Shown here one piece after another: positions 63,266-64,000 of a stretch of DNA of 64,000 bases. The position numbers and the translations under genes are program-made. The notes beneath the pieces were generated by a model. It saw only the letters and a program-made list of their open reading frames with translations. It made no database searches and was not told the origin of the DNA. Source of the DNA: Chryseobacterium sp. Leaf405 (GTDB lineage: Bacteria; Bacteroidota; Bacteroidia; Flavobacteriales; Weeksellaceae); the NCBI RefSeq assembly GCF_001425355.1, contig NZ_LMQN01000001.1, positions 434,490 to 498,489 on the forward strand, read 5' to 3'. The stretch's first letter is position 1. Each line of letters starts with the position of its first letter.

Positions 63266-64000
63266 TTTTGCATTATTTTTTGTGGTTTTGTTTTATCTGG
63301 CACTTTTGTTCTTAGTCGCCCATTTGGCGGAGAAGAAAAAGAGCAAGCTATGGATCAACAATCCCTACATTTATGCCTTGTCTTTAGCGGTGTACTGCAC
63401 AGCCTGGACGTACTACGGAAGCATAGGAGTTGCTGCAACAAGCGGGCTCAATTATCTCCCGATCTACATCGGTCCTATCATGGTAATTCCCGCATGGATT
63501 TACATTAATACCAGAATTGTAAGAATCGCAAGAGTGAATAAAATAAGCAGTGTTGCTGATTTTATTTCGTTAAGATATGGTAACAGCAGAAGTTTCAGCG
63601 CCATCATCACGATTGTCTGCCTTTTGGCGATTGTTCCTTACATTGGTTTACAGATCAAAGCAATTTCAGAGACTTTCCATTTGGTGACAGAAACACCAAT
63701 GTCAAAAAATATACTGACCGATAATGCTACTTTTGTAGTTGTTTTAATTGCTTTATTTGCATCTTATTACGGAACAAAATACGTTGATGCGTCAGAAAAA
63801 CGTCTGGGAATAATTTCCGCAATTGCGCTGGAAAGTTTTTTGAAACTTTTTTTCATTATTATTTTAGGAATATTTGTTATTTATTTCGTGTTTGATGGAT
63901 TTGAAGATATTTACCAAAAGGCAAGCAGATTTGAAGATTTTAAACAAAAAAATACTTTTAACGGAATTGAAGGCGCAATGAACTGGATGGTTCTTTGCCT
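63258..64000 (+). CDS. Sodium:solute symporter family protein, N-terminal part (runs off window)
   Basis: The frame from ATG at 63258 is open to the window end (247 residues seen). It begins SSFALFFVVLFYLALLFLVA and continues with AVYCTAWTYYGSIGVAATSG and the SSS-type VADFISLRYGNSRSFSAIIT with VPYIGLQIKAISETFHL. This N-terminus is typical of the SLC5-like sensory module in CbrA-type histidine kinases as well as of plain symporters. The C-terminus lies outside, so the two cannot be separated here. A sensor kinase next to the transport genes would fit. Confidence 0.85.
   Translation, partial: MSSFALFFVVLFYLALLFLVAHLAEKKKSKLWINNPYIYALSLAVYCTAWTYYGSIGVAATSGLNYLPIYIGPIMVIPAWIYINTRIVRIARVNKISSVADFISLRYGNSRSFSAIITIVCLLAIVPYIGLQIKAISETFHLVTETPMSKNILTDNATFVVVLIALFASYYGTKYVDASEKRLGIISAIALESFLKLFFIIILGIFVIYFVFDGFEDIYQKASRFEDFKQKNTFNGIEGAMNWMVLC

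Overview
The window looks like chromosomal DNA of a flavobacterium close to Chryseobacterium (Bacteroidota). It is AT-rich, Shine-Dalgarno sequences are weak or absent, and candidate promoters fit the TTG-N(17-23)-TAnnTTTG pattern. Family markers agree: DUF2911, DUF6814, TIGR04141, an N-acylornithine carbamoyltransferase arginine pathway, and an integrase with the TGLAYVDV motif. The species assignment is inference from content and was not tested.

Layout. 1-3.9 kb: the end of an OmpA gene, a lipoprotein, an SDR and an AraC regulator. 3.9-5.0 kb: a gene graveyard with an unrecognised remnant, a frameshifted pirin and a Crp/Fnr fragment. 5.3-13.3 kb: a stress/ion-homeostasis cluster (tandem Usp, GNAT, ornithine/alanine-type racemase, AraC, APC permease, nhaA, DUF389), ending in a truncated dapB fragment. 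14.0-29.6 kb: a 15.6-kb integrative island bounded by a 15-bp copy of the 3' end of tRNA-Ser(UGA) on the left and the intact tRNA gene plus integrase on the right. The DNA left of the left boundary resembles the integrase end of the island, so two related elements probably integrated one after the other at this tRNA.

The island holds remnants of restriction/defence genes (hsdR and helicase 3' ends joined head to head, a P-loop NTPase, a PD-(D/E)XK-DUF5655 protein, a multiply frameshifted nuclease-like pseudogene) and intact cargo. The cargo is a GHKL ATPase-nuclease protein, a TIGR04141 protein, then a tightly packed GT32 / GT25-sulfotransferase-like-GH16 fusion / NodU-type carbamoyltransferase operon. 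The last three look like an undescribed glycan-modifying system.

From 29.9 kb onward the region looks like core genome: trxB, holA with a small HSDR_N protein, a dienelactone hydrolase, a GNAT-cupin fusion, DUF2911 and a degenerate aspartic-protease-like protein. 36.6-43.6 kb encodes a complete non-phosphorylative L-fucose pathway to pyruvate and lactate, followed by a ParE/RelE toxin-antitoxin pair. 44.2-49.7 kb is carB-carA-pyrB on the minus strand. pyrB is preceded by a candidate attenuator: promoter, 23-codon leader ORF containing a pause-type hairpin, and an intrinsic terminator whose stem overlaps the leader stop codon. 49.9-59.0 kb holds an Lrp regulator and a full arginine operon (argA-like, argG, argC, argD, argF', argB, argE, argH) interrupted by two copies of a 195-bp repeat. 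The window ends with an IS1-InsA-like regulator, a porin, an MHS-type MFS transporter with DUF6814, and the start of a sodium:solute symporter-type protein.
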